Assembly (NCBI RefSeq): GCF_000760035.1
Contig: NZ_JNAO01000012.1
Span: 62,001-126,000 of the forward strand
DNA from: Prochlorococcus marinus str. MIT 9314
Lineage (GTDB): Bacteria; Cyanobacteriota; Cyanobacteriia; PCC-6307; Cyanobiaceae
Length of the DNA stretch: 64,000 nucleotides
Reading direction: 5' to 3'
Part shown: in pieces, positions 34,258 through 43,919 of the stretch
Layout of the letters: the number at the start of each line of letters is the position of its first letter
Position numbering within the stretch: the first letter of the stretch is position 1
Notes under the pieces: model-generated
What the model was told of the DNA's origin: nothing
What the model saw: only the letters and a program-made list of their open reading frames with translations
Database searches by the model: none
Translations under genes and position numbers: made by a program

Positions 34258-35682
34258 ATGCCAAATTTTGAAAAATTAACTTTACCTAATGAAGGCGAGA
34301 TAATAACTTTTGATCAAGGCAAACCAAATGTTCCTAATAATCCAATTGTCCCATTTATTAGGGGTGATGGTACTGGAGTTGATATTTGGCCTGCAACTCA
34401 AATCGTTCTTGATTCAGCGATTAAAAAAAGCTATGGAGATGAAAGAAAAATTAATTGGTTTAAGGTCTATGCGGGCGATGAAGCTTGTGAACTTTATGGA
34501 ACATATAACTATCTGCCTCAAGACACTATTGAGGCAATCAAACACTTTGGTGTGGCCATCAAAGGTCCTTTAACGACTCCCATCGGTGGAGGTATTAGAT
34601 CTCTTAATGTTGCATTAAGACAAATCTTTGATTTATATAGCTGTGTTAGACCATGCAAATATTATTCAGGAACTCCAAGCCCTCACAAAAATCCCCAAAA
34701 TTTAGACGTTATTGTTTATAGAGAAAATACTGAGGACATCTATATGGGTATTGAATGGGAAGCTGAGGACAATAATTGTCTTGAATTAATTAATCACTTA
34801 AATAACGTTGTCATACCAAAAAGTAAAAATTTAAAAAATAGATCTATACCAGACGGATCAGGTATTGGAATAAAACCAGTAAGTAAATCTGGTAGCCAAA
34901 GGCATATTAGAAAAGCTATAGAACATGCCAAAAGATTATCAGGAGATAAAAGGCATGTAACTCTTGTACACAAAGGGAATATTATGAAATATACAGAAGG
35001 TGCATTTAGAGATTGGGGATATGAATTAGCAGTAAATGAATTTAGAGAAGATTGCATTACAGAGAGAGAAAGCTGGATTCTAGATAATATTCAGAAAAAT
35101 CCAGAAATTACAGTTGAAAATAATGCTCGAAAAATTGAACCAGGTTTTGACAAGCTTACAAATAACAAAAAAGCATTCATTTGCGAAGAAATTAAAGAAG
35201 TTATTGCATCAATATCAAATTCTCACGGAGATGGAAAATGGAGAGAACTTATTCTTGTTGATGATCGGATAGCTGATAGTATATTTCAACAAATTCAAAC
35301 TAGACCTCAAGAATATTCAATTCTTGCAACCTTAAATCTCAATGGAGACTATGTTTCTGATGCAGCTGCAGCAATTGTTGGTGGCCTAGGTATGGCTCCT
35401 GGTGCAAATATTGGTGATAATGCAGCAATTTTCGAAGCTACTCACGGTACTGCGCCAAAACATGCAGGCTTAAATAAGATTAATCCAGGCTCAGTAATTC
35501 TTAGTGGTGTAATGATGCTTGAATATTTTGGTTGGGATGAGGCAGCTAACTTAATTACTAATGGTTTAAGTAAGGCAATTGAGCAAAAAAAAGTCACCTA
35601 TGATTTAGCACGCTTAATGGAACCAAAAGTAGAACCTCTGTCCTGCAGCAGTTTTGCTGAAGAAATTATCTCAAATTTCTAA
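34258..35682 (+). CDS. icd: NADP-dependent isocitrate dehydrogenase
   Basis: Icd oxidises isocitrate to 2-oxoglutarate, the carbon skeleton for nitrogen assimilation and, in cyanobacteria, the nitrogen-status signal. The 474-residue protein is of the Escherichia coli type: PLTTPIGGGIRSLNVALRQ holds the substrate-binding Ser, VYRENTEDIYMGIEWEAE follows, and NLNGDYVSDAAAAIVGGLG and EATHGTAPKHAGLNKINPGS form the metal and NADP sites. It is somewhat longer than the E. coli enzyme because of an insert near residues 270-330. I looked for an NtcA box upstream and found none convincing. Confidence 0.96.
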   Translation: MPNFEKLTLPNEGEIITFDQGKPNVPNNPIVPFIRGDGTGVDIWPATQIVLDSAIKKSYGDERKINWFKVYAGDEACELYGTYNYLPQDTIEAIKHFGVAIKGPLTTPIGGGIRSLNVALRQIFDLYSCVRPCKYYSGTPSPHKNPQNLDVIVYRENTEDIYMGIEWEAEDNNCLELINHLNNVVIPKSKNLKNRSIPDGSGIGIKPVSKSGSQRHIRKAIEHAKRLSGDKRHVTLVHKGNIMKYTEGAFRDWGYELAVNEFREDCITERESWILDNIQKNPEITVENNARKIEPGFDKLTNNKKAFICEEIKEVIASISNSHGDGKWRELILVDDRIADSIFQQIQTRPQEYSILATLNLNGDYVSDAAAAIVGGLGMAPGANIGDNAAIFEATHGTAPKHAGLNKINPGSVILSGVMMLEYFGWDEAANLITNGLSKAIEQKKVTYDLARLMEPKVEPLSCSSFAEEIISNF

Positions 35683-35684
35683 TT

Positions 35685-37034
35685 TTAAAAATTATTTTTA
35701 TTTTCAAAAACTTTCCAAATATTTACCAGTGAATCTTTAGTACCAATGTTTCCAGGATGAGTAACAATGGGAAGTTTTTCGCCATTTTTTAGGTTGTAAG
35801 TCACCACTGAAATTCCAGTTAAAATCTGTCCTTCAAGATAAACATAATCTGCATTAAGTCCTTTACTAAGAATCAAATTTGTTGTTATTCCACCTTTTGA
35901 AATCAAATATCCTATTTCATACTTCAAATCCGTGACTAATTCAGCAATAAAACAAGCAAGTAAATTATAAAAATTAAATAGTTCAGAAGAATCTAAAGAC
36001 ATAAATTTTCTTGAAGTAAACAAAACAGGAGTTTTTCCTCTCTCAAAAGAAAATCTAATTTCTTTTAAAAATTTATTTTTAAACAAATTCCTTCTCTTCT
36101 GATTAACATGCGTTGAAGTAATTTTAAAGAATTCAAAAACATCTAATTCAACTGGATTGCAATTACTTATCTCTAATAAATTATTCAATTGTATTGTAGA
36201 AAGTTCTACATAAGATCCAACAATTATCAGTCCTGGAAGAAAACTCTTTTCTTTATTTCTTATTCTTAAATTAGAGAAAAATATTTCATTCTGAGAGACA
36301 CTTTTTTTCTCAGAAATTGAACTTATGAAACTTGCTGCAGTTCGAAAAAGGAATTTTTTTTGTTTAATTAATTTTTTAATTACTAAAGAAAATTTTTTTA
36401 GTTGAGAATAATTCTCTACATCTACAACTACATGTTTATTATTCTTCAAGTTCTTTAGTGTTTTAAAAACAATATTATTTTCTTCATCATTTAACATTTC
36501 GATATCTGACAATAAAAGATTTTGAATATCTTCAAAATTTATTTGCGATTTACTCTGCTGAAATAAAAGATTCTTTACATTACTTGTCTCATATCCAAAA
36601 ATTTTATCTTTTGCAAAAATTGTTTGACTAATAGGAGTTTTATCAACAAAGTGAGATCCATTAATTGTGAATCTTTTACCTTCTATGAAAGCTGGAATAT
36701 AAAAAGTAGCATCAAAAGGACCTAAACAACTATTTAGAGCAATTGGCTCTAAATAATTATGTCCTCGAAGAGTAGAGTCTCCTCTACTTATAAAAATAAT
36801 TTCTTCTTCATAGACTTGAGAAGTAATTAAAGTCTTAAGATTTTTGCAAATTTCCTCTATTGTTAATTTCGCATCATTTTCCGATAATGATCTTGTATTA
36901 GCCAAAATAAAAAATAAATTAGATTTAGATTCAAAACCTTTAGCTAAAGTTGAACAGTCCCACTTGAGCAGTAATAAGCAATCTTGAACAGTTTGAGAGC
37001 CTGTTGGATCATCATCTATAACGACAAATTTCAT
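35685..37034 (-). CDS. Four-carbon acid sugar kinase family protein (DUF1537 type)
   Basis: The 449-residue protein begins VIDDDPTGSQTVQD, the signature of DUF1537/OtnK kinases, with the aspartates at 7-9. ISRGDSTLRGH near 82-92 and a C-terminal nucleotide-binding region with GYLISKGGITTNLIL and VTHPGNIGT complete the two-domain layout. Known members phosphorylate D-threonate, D-erythronate or related acids before decarboxylation or isomerisation. The usual dehydrogenase and decarboxylase partners (PdxA2, OtnI) are not adjacent. It is followed upstream at 13 bases by the mutarotase gene on the same strand. It converges with icd 2 bases away. Confidence 0.85.
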   Translation of the reverse strand: MKFVVIDDDPTGSQTVQDCLLLLKWDCSTLAKGFESKSNLFFILANTRSLSENDAKLTIEEICKNLKTLITSQVYEEEIIFISRGDSTLRGHNYLEPIALNSCLGPFDATFYIPAFIEGKRFTINGSHFVDKTPISQTIFAKDKIFGYETSNVKNLLFQQSKSQINFEDIQNLLLSDIEMLNDEENNIVFKTLKNLKNNKHVVVDVENYSQLKKFSLVIKKLIKQKKFLFRTAASFISSISEKKSVSQNEIFFSNLRIRNKEKSFLPGLIIVGSYVELSTIQLNNLLEISNCNPVELDVFEFFKITSTHVNQKRRNLFKNKFLKEIRFSFERGKTPVLFTSRKFMSLDSSELFNFYNLLACFIAELVTDLKYEIGYLISKGGITTNLILSKGLNADYVYLEGQILTGISVVTYNLKNGEKLPIVTHPGNIGTKDSLVNIWKVFENKNNF

Positions 37035-37047
37035 AAGTATTACAAAA

Positions 37048-37902
37048 TTACTTAAGAGATTTTATTTGTATTGAGACATTTAACCTTTTACTATCATTTG
37101 AAGGAATCATAATGTTTCTAAATCCATCAACAAAAGAATTTCGGGGACTAGTCCAAGGTTCGAGACACATCATTCTTCTTGGAGGATCACTCCAAATAAC
37201 GCCTAAATCAAAAGGATATGGATGATTTAAAGTTACCTCTCTTTTAAAAATTTTATCTCGAAAAGAGCTTCTACCGGAAGTATACATAAGAAGATCAACT
37301 CCTAAATTAATTTTGTTTAATTCATCCAAAGTATTACTTATAGTATTTCTTTTTTGATCCTGACAATTAAGTGGATTATCAACAAACTCTAAATTTTTGA
37401 AATCTGAAATTTTAAAATAAGGATGCAAACCAAAATTTATAGGCATAGCAAAGTCTGTTTTGTTATAGATTGTAATTTCAAATTCTAAAAAGTTAACTTT
37501 TAAGATAACTTCTATTTTTAGTTCGAAATCGAAAGGATAATATTTTTTGGTTTTTTTAGATGCATTTAAGAATAAACATAAAAATTTTTCATTTTCATTA
37601 AAGGAGTATTGCCATTGCAAATCCCTTGCGAAACCATGTTGTGGTAATTGCAAATAACCATTTCCAAATACTGAACTAGAGGTATTGAGATTTCCACAAA
37701 TTGGAAACAAGATTGGAATGCCTCCCCTAATACTTTTTGTCTTTTCCATAAATCTTGTTTCATCGAAATAAAGTATTTCATTACCATCCGAAACCCAATT
37801 TGTAATAACGCCTCCTCTTTCAGGACAAAATTTAATGTAGTTATTTTTATCCAATTGAAAGACAAAAATTCCTTGTTCCTTATTAGATAATTCAACTTTC
37901 AC
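37048..37902 (-). CDS. Aldose-1-epimerase (mutarotase) superfamily protein
   Basis: The 284-residue protein has the mutarotase fold. Signature parts are RGGIPILFPICGN near 60-72, LPQHGFARDLQW near 85-96, and FGLHPYFKI near 170 with the catalytic His. A likely acid region has CLEPWTSPRNSF near the C-terminus with Glu. The pattern fits the group that acts on hexose-6-phosphates or unknown sugars rather than classic GalM. The start is GTG at 37902. It lies between the sugar-acid kinase (13 bases) and the hydrolase gene (9 bases) on the same strand. Confidence 0.83.
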   Translation of the reverse strand: MKVELSNKEQGIFVFQLDKNNYIKFCPERGGVITNWVSDGNEILYFDETRFMEKTKSIRGGIPILFPICGNLNTSSSVFGNGYLQLPQHGFARDLQWQYSFNENEKFLCLFLNASKKTKKYYPFDFELKIEVILKVNFLEFEITIYNKTDFAMPINFGLHPYFKISDFKNLEFVDNPLNCQDQKRNTISNTLDELNKINLGVDLLMYTSGRSSFRDKIFKREVTLNHPYPFDLGVIWSDPPRRMMCLEPWTSPRNSFVDGFRNIMIPSNDSKRLNVSIQIKSLK

Positions 37903-37911
37903 GATTATTAA

Positions 37912-38811
37912 TTAAAGAGAATCAACCCAATCCAAAATATGCTGATTAACTAATTCAGGTATCTCATCATGAGGACAATGTCCTGCATCAAGAATAATTT
38001 CTTTTGTATTCTTTGGTATAAATTTTTTATATAAATTTCTTTTTTTTGGAGTGTTCATCCATGGATCTTTCCCTCCCCAAAGAAGTAATAATGGTGCATT
38101 TAGTTTTGCGAATAGCTTATCCAACGGCAATCCCTGAGGACCTGATGGGTTAAATACACTTCTAAAAACATTAAAAGCTCCGAAATCTAGAGAAGGCTTT
38201 CTTATTGACTCAACTAAAAAATCATCAACATTTTTTTTATCAACATAAACTTGATTCAACGTTTTTTTAATATTTTTTGGATTTCTCATATTTTCAAAAA
38301 TCAAACGTTGAAGAACAATATTTTTCAAAAATATGCCGGCAACTGTTTCAATTGAAGTTTGCAACATATTCTTTTTGATAGTTTTTTCTTCACTAAAGTA
38401 TCCAGCAGCATTAAGTAAGATCACTCCTGCATTTAGCTCATTTAATTCTGCACCAGCTGCTAATGCGGCATATCCACCTAATGAATTTCCAACAACAATT
38501 GTAGGTTTTTTTATTTTCTCTTTTACATAAGCAACAACTTGATCTTTCCATAAAGATCCTGAGTATTCGACGTCTTGAGGCTTTGGACTTTTTCCAAAAC
38601 CGAGTAAATCCATTGCATGAACTTCGTATTTTGTACTCAAAATAGGAATATTAAATCTCCAATGATCCGTAGAAGCACCGAAACCATGAATTAATAAAAT
38701 TACACAATCTTTTGATGTTTGCTCGGGCTTAGAGGAAACTGTATGAATTGGGTAATTTAAAAAATTCCAATTATAATTTACATCACTATCTATCAGAGCT
38801 GACTTTTCCAT
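37912..38811 (-). CDS. Alpha/beta-fold hydrolase
   Basis: The 299-residue protein has the alpha/beta hydrolase core: oxyanion region LLIHGFGASTDHW near 39-51, nucleophile elbow VGNSLGGYAAL with the catalytic Ser, the acid region LLLWGGKDPWM, and the catalytic His in DAGHCPHDE near the end. It lacks a signal peptide. The substrate is unknown; cyanobacterial relatives include pheophytinase-like and epoxide hydrolase-like proteins. It is 42 bases downstream of the Na+/H+ antiporter gene and 9 bases before the mutarotase gene. Confidence 0.88.
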   Translation of the reverse strand: MEKSALIDSDVNYNWNFLNYPIHTVSSKPEQTSKDCVILLIHGFGASTDHWRFNIPILSTKYEVHAMDLLGFGKSPKPQDVEYSGSLWKDQVVAYVKEKIKKPTIVVGNSLGGYAALAAGAELNELNAGVILLNAAGYFSEEKTIKKNMLQTSIETVAGIFLKNIVLQRLIFENMRNPKNIKKTLNQVYVDKKNVDDFLVESIRKPSLDFGAFNVFRSVFNPSGPQGLPLDKLFAKLNAPLLLLWGGKDPWMNTPKKRNLYKKFIPKNTKEIILDAGHCPHDEIPELVNQHILDWVDSL

Positions 38812-38853
38812 TCATTGAAAATTTATCTTTATTGATTCTAATAAACTTATTTC

Positions 38854-40221
38854 CTAAAGAAGACCCACAGGATCAGCTGCAACATCATCTGAAATTTTAT
38901 TGCCATCATTTGGGGGCTTATCTTTTAGAACAATTCTTAAAAGTACAGGTGCAAGAAATGTAGTTCCTATAACCATTAATAAAATAGCTGCTTCAAGAGA
39001 AGGGGTTAATAACTTAGCGCTTGTTCCTAGCCCAAGAAAAATTAAACCAACCTCTCCTCTAGGCATCATACCCAAACCTACAACTAATCTATTTGTAGGT
39101 TTATCACTAGAAAATACCCATCCGGCAGCAATTTTTCCAATAATCGCAACAACTAATAAAAATCCTGCGACTACAAGAGCTGATCTGCTTGTTGGATCAA
39201 GTGGATTGATAACAGATAAATCCATTCCAGCTCCAACTAATACAAAGAAAATAGTGGCGAATAAGGAAACTAAAGGTAAAACAGATTGTTGTATTGCATG
39301 ATTATTTTTAGAACTACTAAGAATCAATCCAGCTGCAAAAGCCCCTAAAGCTGCTTCCAATCCAATGGCTGTTGCCACGAAACAACACAATACAAGTATC
39401 ACAAAAGAAGCTACCACCACGGCTCCAGGAGCCTTTAATCTATCTAATAACCAATCAAAACCTGGAGCAGCTGTTCTACTTAATGCAATAGCAGCAATAA
39501 CAAAGACTACAGCTGCTGCAACTAATTTAATAATGGGAGCAATTTCTAAAGTACCTCCTGCAGCAAGGGCGACTACAACTGCCAAAATAACAATTCCCAA
39601 AATATCATCTAACACTGCTGCACCAATAACAATCTGTCCTTCTCTAGTTTTCAAATATCCCAATTCACCGAAAACACTTGCTGTAATTCCTATACTTGTG
39701 GCTGTCATAGATGCTCCAGCAAAAACTGCTGGAATTAGATCTACTTGGAAAATAAACATTAATCCAAGAGTTCCAAAAGCAAAAGGTAAAATTACGCCAG
39801 CCATAGCAACAGTAAAAGCCTGAGCACCGACAGCTACCAATTCCTCTAACTCACTTTCTAAGCCTGTTAAAAATAAAAGTGCATATAAACCAAGTGTTGC
39901 TACTGCTTGGAGGGAGGGAAAGCTTTCGAAATAAACATCTGGTACTGCTTCTGGGGGGATTGAAGCTAAGGAACTAATAACATTTACAAGTCCCTCATTT
40001 AGTTCAGTTCCAGCTGAGGGCGGTATCAATAAATGGAATCCTGAAGCTCCTATTACAACCCCTGCAAGAAGCTCACCTACAATCGTTGGCAAACTTAGTC
40101 TTACTAATACTTCTGCTAATGCTCTTGCTGCTAAAAAGATCAATAAAAATCTTATAACTCCGATCAACGTTTCAGCAACTTCCAAATCATGTGCACTTAA
40201 TTCAGCAAGTAAAGAGTACAT
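38854..40221 (-). CDS. Na+/H+ or K+/H+ antiporter, CPA2 family
   Basis: The 455-residue membrane protein has about twelve hydrophobic segments of the KefB/NapA type. GELLAGVVIGASGFHLL and LPTIVGELLAG fit the first core helices, and VIGAAVLDDILGIVIL holds the paired aspartates of the ion-binding helix used by CPA2 antiporters. It ends with a short hydrophilic tail and has no TrkA-N domain. It probably exchanges cations for protons at the plasma or thylakoid membrane, in keeping with a marine cell. Long open frames on its opposite strand (38.9-39.8 kb) are codon artefacts. Confidence 0.88.
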   Translation of the reverse strand: MYSLLAELSAHDLEVAETLIGVIRFLLIFLAARALAEVLVRLSLPTIVGELLAGVVIGASGFHLLIPPSAGTELNEGLVNVISSLASIPPEAVPDVYFESFPSLQAVATLGLYALLFLTGLESELEELVAVGAQAFTVAMAGVILPFAFGTLGLMFIFQVDLIPAVFAGASMTATSIGITASVFGELGYLKTREGQIVIGAAVLDDILGIVILAVVVALAAGGTLEIAPIIKLVAAAVVFVIAAIALSRTAAPGFDWLLDRLKAPGAVVVASFVILVLCCFVATAIGLEAALGAFAAGLILSSSKNNHAIQQSVLPLVSLFATIFFVLVGAGMDLSVINPLDPTSRSALVVAGFLLVVAIIGKIAAGWVFSSDKPTNRLVVGLGMMPRGEVGLIFLGLGTSAKLLTPSLEAAILLMVIGTTFLAPVLLRIVLKDKPPNDGNKISDDVAADPVGLL

Positions 40222-40353
40222 TTAAGTGTAAAAAATAAACTACCTAATTGGAAGATAGTTTATTGAGGGCCCACTTTAAGAAATATGTAAGAAAAAAGCA
40301 AAAATACTCAACAAGTGTGGATCTGAAGTTACAACAAAGAAATTTTCTAAAAA

Positions 40354-42918
40354 ATGGCTATTGTCTGTTATATGGCTAATCCAATGAATTCCAACAAACC
40401 CTTCGATCTGCGCTTGCCTACACCAGGCTGCTATTTAGATCCTGAGAAAGCTGGGATGGATTCAGATGCTGTTTTTCAAGGAATGACAGCCCATCTTTTC
40501 TACACTCTTGGAAAGTTAGCAACCTCTGCGAGTCCACACGACTTATATATGGCTTTGAGTTACGCAGTTAAAGATAGGCTAATGACAAGATACTTAGCCA
40601 GCCAAGAGGTCATCAGAAAAAAACCACAAAAAACGGTAGCTTACTTATCAGCAGAATTTTTAATAGGTCCTCAATTAAGTAATAACCTCCTCAATCTTGG
40701 CATAACTCAAGAAGCTGAAGATGCATTAAAAAGATTTGGTATTGAATCTTTATCAACAATACTAGAAGTAGAGGAAGAGCCTGGTTTAGGTAATGGCGGT
40801 CTTGGTAGACTTGCTGCATGTTATATGGAGTCATTAGCATCTCTTCAAGTTCCAGCAATTGGTTATGGTATTCGCTATGAATTTGGTATATTCAATCAAT
40901 TAATCAGAGATGGTTGGCAAGTTGAAGTTACTGACAAATGGCTAAAAGGTGGATGGCCTTGGGAACTTCCACAACCTGATGAATCATGTTTTGTTGGCTT
41001 TGGAGGAAGAACTGAAAATTATAGAGACGATAAAGGAAACTACAGATCAAGATGGATACCTTCTGAACATGCAATAGGTGTCCCCCATGATGTTCCAGTT
41101 TTAGGGTATAGGGTAAATACATGTGACAGATTAAGACTATGGAGAGCTGATGCAACAGAAAGTTTTGACTTTTATGCTTTCAATATTGGTGATTACTATG
41201 GAGCAGTAGAAGAAAAAGTTGCCTCTGAAACTCTTTCAAAAGTTCTATATCCAAATGATGGAACAGACGAAGGTAGAAGATTAAGACTCAAACAACAACA
41301 CTTCTTCGTAAGCTGTTCTCTTCAGGATATGCTGAGAAGCCTTGAGAAAAGATCAATACCAATAACAGAATTCCCTAAGCATTGGACAGTCCAATTAAAT
41401 GATACACATCCTGCCATAGCTGTTGCAGAATTAATGAGACTTCTTATTGACCAATATCAAATAGGTTGGGATAAAGCTTGGAACATCACAACTTCCTCAG
41501 TTGCATATACCAACCACACATTACTGCCAGAAGCTTTAGAAAAATGGGATTTAAATTTATTTAATGATCTTCTTCCTAGACATTTAGAAATTATTTATGA
41601 AATTAATTGGAGATTTCTGCAACAATTAAGACTACGTTATCCCGGTGATGACAAAATCCTTCAAAAACTCTCAATAATTGATGAAGAAGGCACGAAATCA
41701 GTTCGTATGGCTCACTTAGCTACTATTGGAGCCCATCATATAAATGGTGTCGCAGCTCTCCACTCAGATCTAATCAAAAGACAACTTCTGCCTGAATTCG
41801 CAGCTCTATGGCCTGAAAAATTTACAAATGTAACTAATGGAGTTACTCCAAGGAGATGGGTAGCCTTATCTAACCCATCATTATCTAACCTTCTTGAAGA
41901 AGAAGTTGGTCCAAACTGGATAACAAATATGGAACTTCTTAAAAAGTTAGAAGAAAAAAAAGATGACAACATTTTTTTACAAAAATTTGAGGAAACCAAA
42001 CTAAATGGCAAAAGAAAATTAGCCAGCTTTATCCATTCAAAAACTGGAATACTGGTAGATCCATCAAGTTTATTTGATGTTCAAGTTAAAAGAATTCATC
42101 AATATAAAAGGCAACATTTAAACGCCCTACAAATTATTGCCCAATATTTAAGAATCAAAAATGGTACAAACAAGTATGAAGTCCCAAGAACAATAATATT
42201 TGGAGGCAAAGCTGCGCCGGGTTACTTTATGGCAAAGCTAATGATTAGATTCATTAATGGTATTGCTGATGTAGTAAATTCTGATCCAGATATGGATGGT
42301 TTATTAAGAGTTGTTTTTCTACCAGACTATAACGTTAAACTTGGTGAAATAGTTTATCCTGCAACGGATCTTTCAGAACAAATCTCAACTGCTGGAAAAG
42401 AAGCATCTGGAACTGGAAATATGAAATTTGCCATGAATGGAGCGTTAACGATTGGAACCTTAGATGGAGCGAATGTGGAATTAAGAGATCTTGTGAAAAA
42501 AGAGAATTTCTTTCTTTTTGGTAAGACTGAAAGCGAAATTATGGGCTTAAAAAATAATAACTACTCTCCCAAAACTTTTATTGATCAATGTCCAGAACTC
42601 AAAGAGGTTATACGCCTTATTGAAATTGGCCACTTTAGCAATGGGGATAAAGAATTATTTAAACCTTTACTAAATAGCCTTACAGGCCATGACCCATTTT
42701 TTGTTATGGCTGACTTTGAAGATTACTTAAATAAGCAGGATGTGGTCAGTGAATGCTGGAATAATAAAAAATCTTGGAATAAAATGGCATTATTAAATAC
42801 TGCTAGGTCAGGATATTTTTCTTCAGATAGATCTATTAGAGAATACTGTAAATCTATTTGGAAAGTATCTCCAATGCCAGTTGAAATTACTTGCGACGTC
42901 GAAGAATTAACTAATTAA
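40354..42918 (+). CDS. glgP: Glycogen phosphorylase
   Basis: GlgP splits glycogen with phosphate to glucose-1-phosphate, the main route for using stored carbon at night. The 854-residue protein is typical in length. The pyridoxal-phosphate site EASGTGNMKFAMNGALTIGTLDGANVE contains Lys691; EEEPGLGNGGLGRLAACY and YEFGIFNQ near 140-170 are also diagnostic. ATGs at 40354, 40372 and 40384 are all possible starts; the first is listed. Divergent from the antiporter, with a spacer of 132 bases. Its end overlaps the convergent small gene by 8 bases. Confidence 0.96.
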   Translation: MAIVCYMANPMNSNKPFDLRLPTPGCYLDPEKAGMDSDAVFQGMTAHLFYTLGKLATSASPHDLYMALSYAVKDRLMTRYLASQEVIRKKPQKTVAYLSAEFLIGPQLSNNLLNLGITQEAEDALKRFGIESLSTILEVEEEPGLGNGGLGRLAACYMESLASLQVPAIGYGIRYEFGIFNQLIRDGWQVEVTDKWLKGGWPWELPQPDESCFVGFGGRTENYRDDKGNYRSRWIPSEHAIGVPHDVPVLGYRVNTCDRLRLWRADATESFDFYAFNIGDYYGAVEEKVASETLSKVLYPNDGTDEGRRLRLKQQHFFVSCSLQDMLRSLEKRSIPITEFPKHWTVQLNDTHPAIAVAELMRLLIDQYQIGWDKAWNITTSSVAYTNHTLLPEALEKWDLNLFNDLLPRHLEIIYEINWRFLQQLRLRYPGDDKILQKLSIIDEEGTKSVRMAHLATIGAHHINGVAALHSDLIKRQLLPEFAALWPEKFTNVTNGVTPRRWVALSNPSLSNLLEEEVGPNWITNMELLKKLEEKKDDNIFLQKFEETKLNGKRKLASFIHSKTGILVDPSSLFDVQVKRIHQYKRQHLNALQIIAQYLRIKNGTNKYEVPRTIIFGGKAAPGYFMAKLMIRFINGIADVVNSDPDMDGLLRVVFLPDYNVKLGEIVYPATDLSEQISTAGKEASGTGNMKFAMNGALTIGTLDGANVELRDLVKKENFFLFGKTESEIMGLKNNNYSPKTFIDQCPELKEVIRLIEIGHFSNGDKELFKPLLNSLTGHDPFFVMADFEDYLNKQDVVSECWNNKKSWNKMALLNTARSGYFSSDRSIREYCKSIWKVSPMPVEITCDVEELTN

Positions 42919-43366
42919 TATTTTTCTTATCTGGTGAATCTGGGGTTTGATGAAATAATCTATTCAAGATTAATCTATCCATATTTAATGGGTCTGGGGC
43001 TAATTCATTTGCAATTTCTTTAAATTTTGATTCAATATTGTTTGAAATTTTTGTATCAAATATTCTTTCCATTAATGCTTCAATTGAATATAAATATGCA
43101 TTAACACTTTCTAGTTCATCTAAAGCTTCAGTAATATCTATATCAGAAATATGTTTTTCCTTTGAACTATTATCTTCATTGGATTCTCTTTCAGATAATT
43201 GTCTCTGCAACTCATCAGTTACCTTGGTACAAAGAGTTCTGAACGATTGAATAGATGCCCAATTCAATTCTTGTTGCTGCTTAAAAGTAGGAAATTCTCT
43301 AATTAGACGATCATGTTCTTTATAAAATCTCTGACAATCAGAGCATTGACATGGTTCTTCAGTCAA
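42911..43366 (-). CDS. Uncharacterised protein with an N-terminal cysteine cluster
   Basis: I do not recognise this 151-residue soluble protein. It begins CQCSDCQ (residues 6-12), a CxCxxC cluster that could hold zinc, followed by helices with QELNWASIQSFRTLCTKVTDELQRQL, an acidic linker, and IDITEALDELESVNAYLYSIEALMERIFD. No ATG is available; the start is TTG at 43366. It lies 31 bases downstream of the 110-residue gene on the same strand and overlaps the convergent glgP gene by 8 bases. Confidence 0.65.
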   Translation of the reverse strand: MTEEPCQCSDCQRFYKEHDRLIREFPTFKQQQELNWASIQSFRTLCTKVTDELQRQLSERESNEDNSSKEKHISDIDITEALDELESVNAYLYSIEALMERIFDTKISNNIESKFKEIANELAPDPLNMDRLILNRLFHQTPDSPDKKNIN

Positions 43367-43397
43367 AAGAAAAAATAATTCTTTCTATATCATCTCA

Positions 43398-43730
43398 TTA
43401 TTTGGGCAAAATTGTAGGACCATCCAATAATTCGTCATTTTCATCGAGTGAATCCGGACTATCTGGCAAAGGTATCTCAATACTAGTAACCAAATTAATA
43501 ACATCTCTTAATCTCATAGAATCAGCAAACCATCCCATTGCTTGCTCGGCATCGCCTCTTTTTTCTGCATCATTTGCTTGATCTTCGTGAGCTTCCGCCA
43601 ATAGCGCAAGCCAGCAAAGGCATCTTGCTTGAACTATTGAAAGATCTAAATCATTCGGTTGGGATTTAGAAATGCGTTCATGCTCTTGTTGAATTAAGAG
43701 CTTCAAACGCATATCGTGCAACTTAGCCAT
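43398..43730 (-). CDS. Uncharacterised small soluble protein
   Basis: This 110-residue protein is not recognised. It is predicted mainly helical, with MRLKLLIQQEHERI and VQARCLCWLALLAEAHEDQANDAEKRGDAEQAMGWF forming two long amphipathic helices reminiscent of TPR-like helical pairs, then an acidic tail. It has no membrane segment. It lies 77 bases downstream of tRNA-Arg on the same strand and probably shares a transcript with the next small gene. A role in the rnpB-rnc neighbourhood cannot be inferred. Confidence 0.7.
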   Translation of the reverse strand: MAKLHDMRLKLLIQQEHERISKSQPNDLDLSIVQARCLCWLALLAEAHEDQANDAEKRGDAEQAMGWFADSMRLRDVINLVTSIEIPLPDSPDSLDENDELLDGPTILPK

Positions 43731-43807
43731 AAAAGATTTATTACTAACTACACGCTAGCTAGAGAGTAGCAAGTTTGCACACATACTACATATAGTTTTT
43801 TATTTTA

Positions 43808-43881
<74 letters not shown>

Positions 43882-43919
43882 AATAGATGATTTTTTGAGC
43901 ATTAAGCATTATGCTAAAT

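Noticed and set aside
38900-39823. Long open frames on the plus strand opposite the Na+/H+ antiporter gene (133 and 152 codons).
   Set aside because: They are rich in Pro, Thr, Ala and Lys, have no family likeness, and lie fully inside a well-supported membrane protein gene; they reflect codon bias on the other strand.
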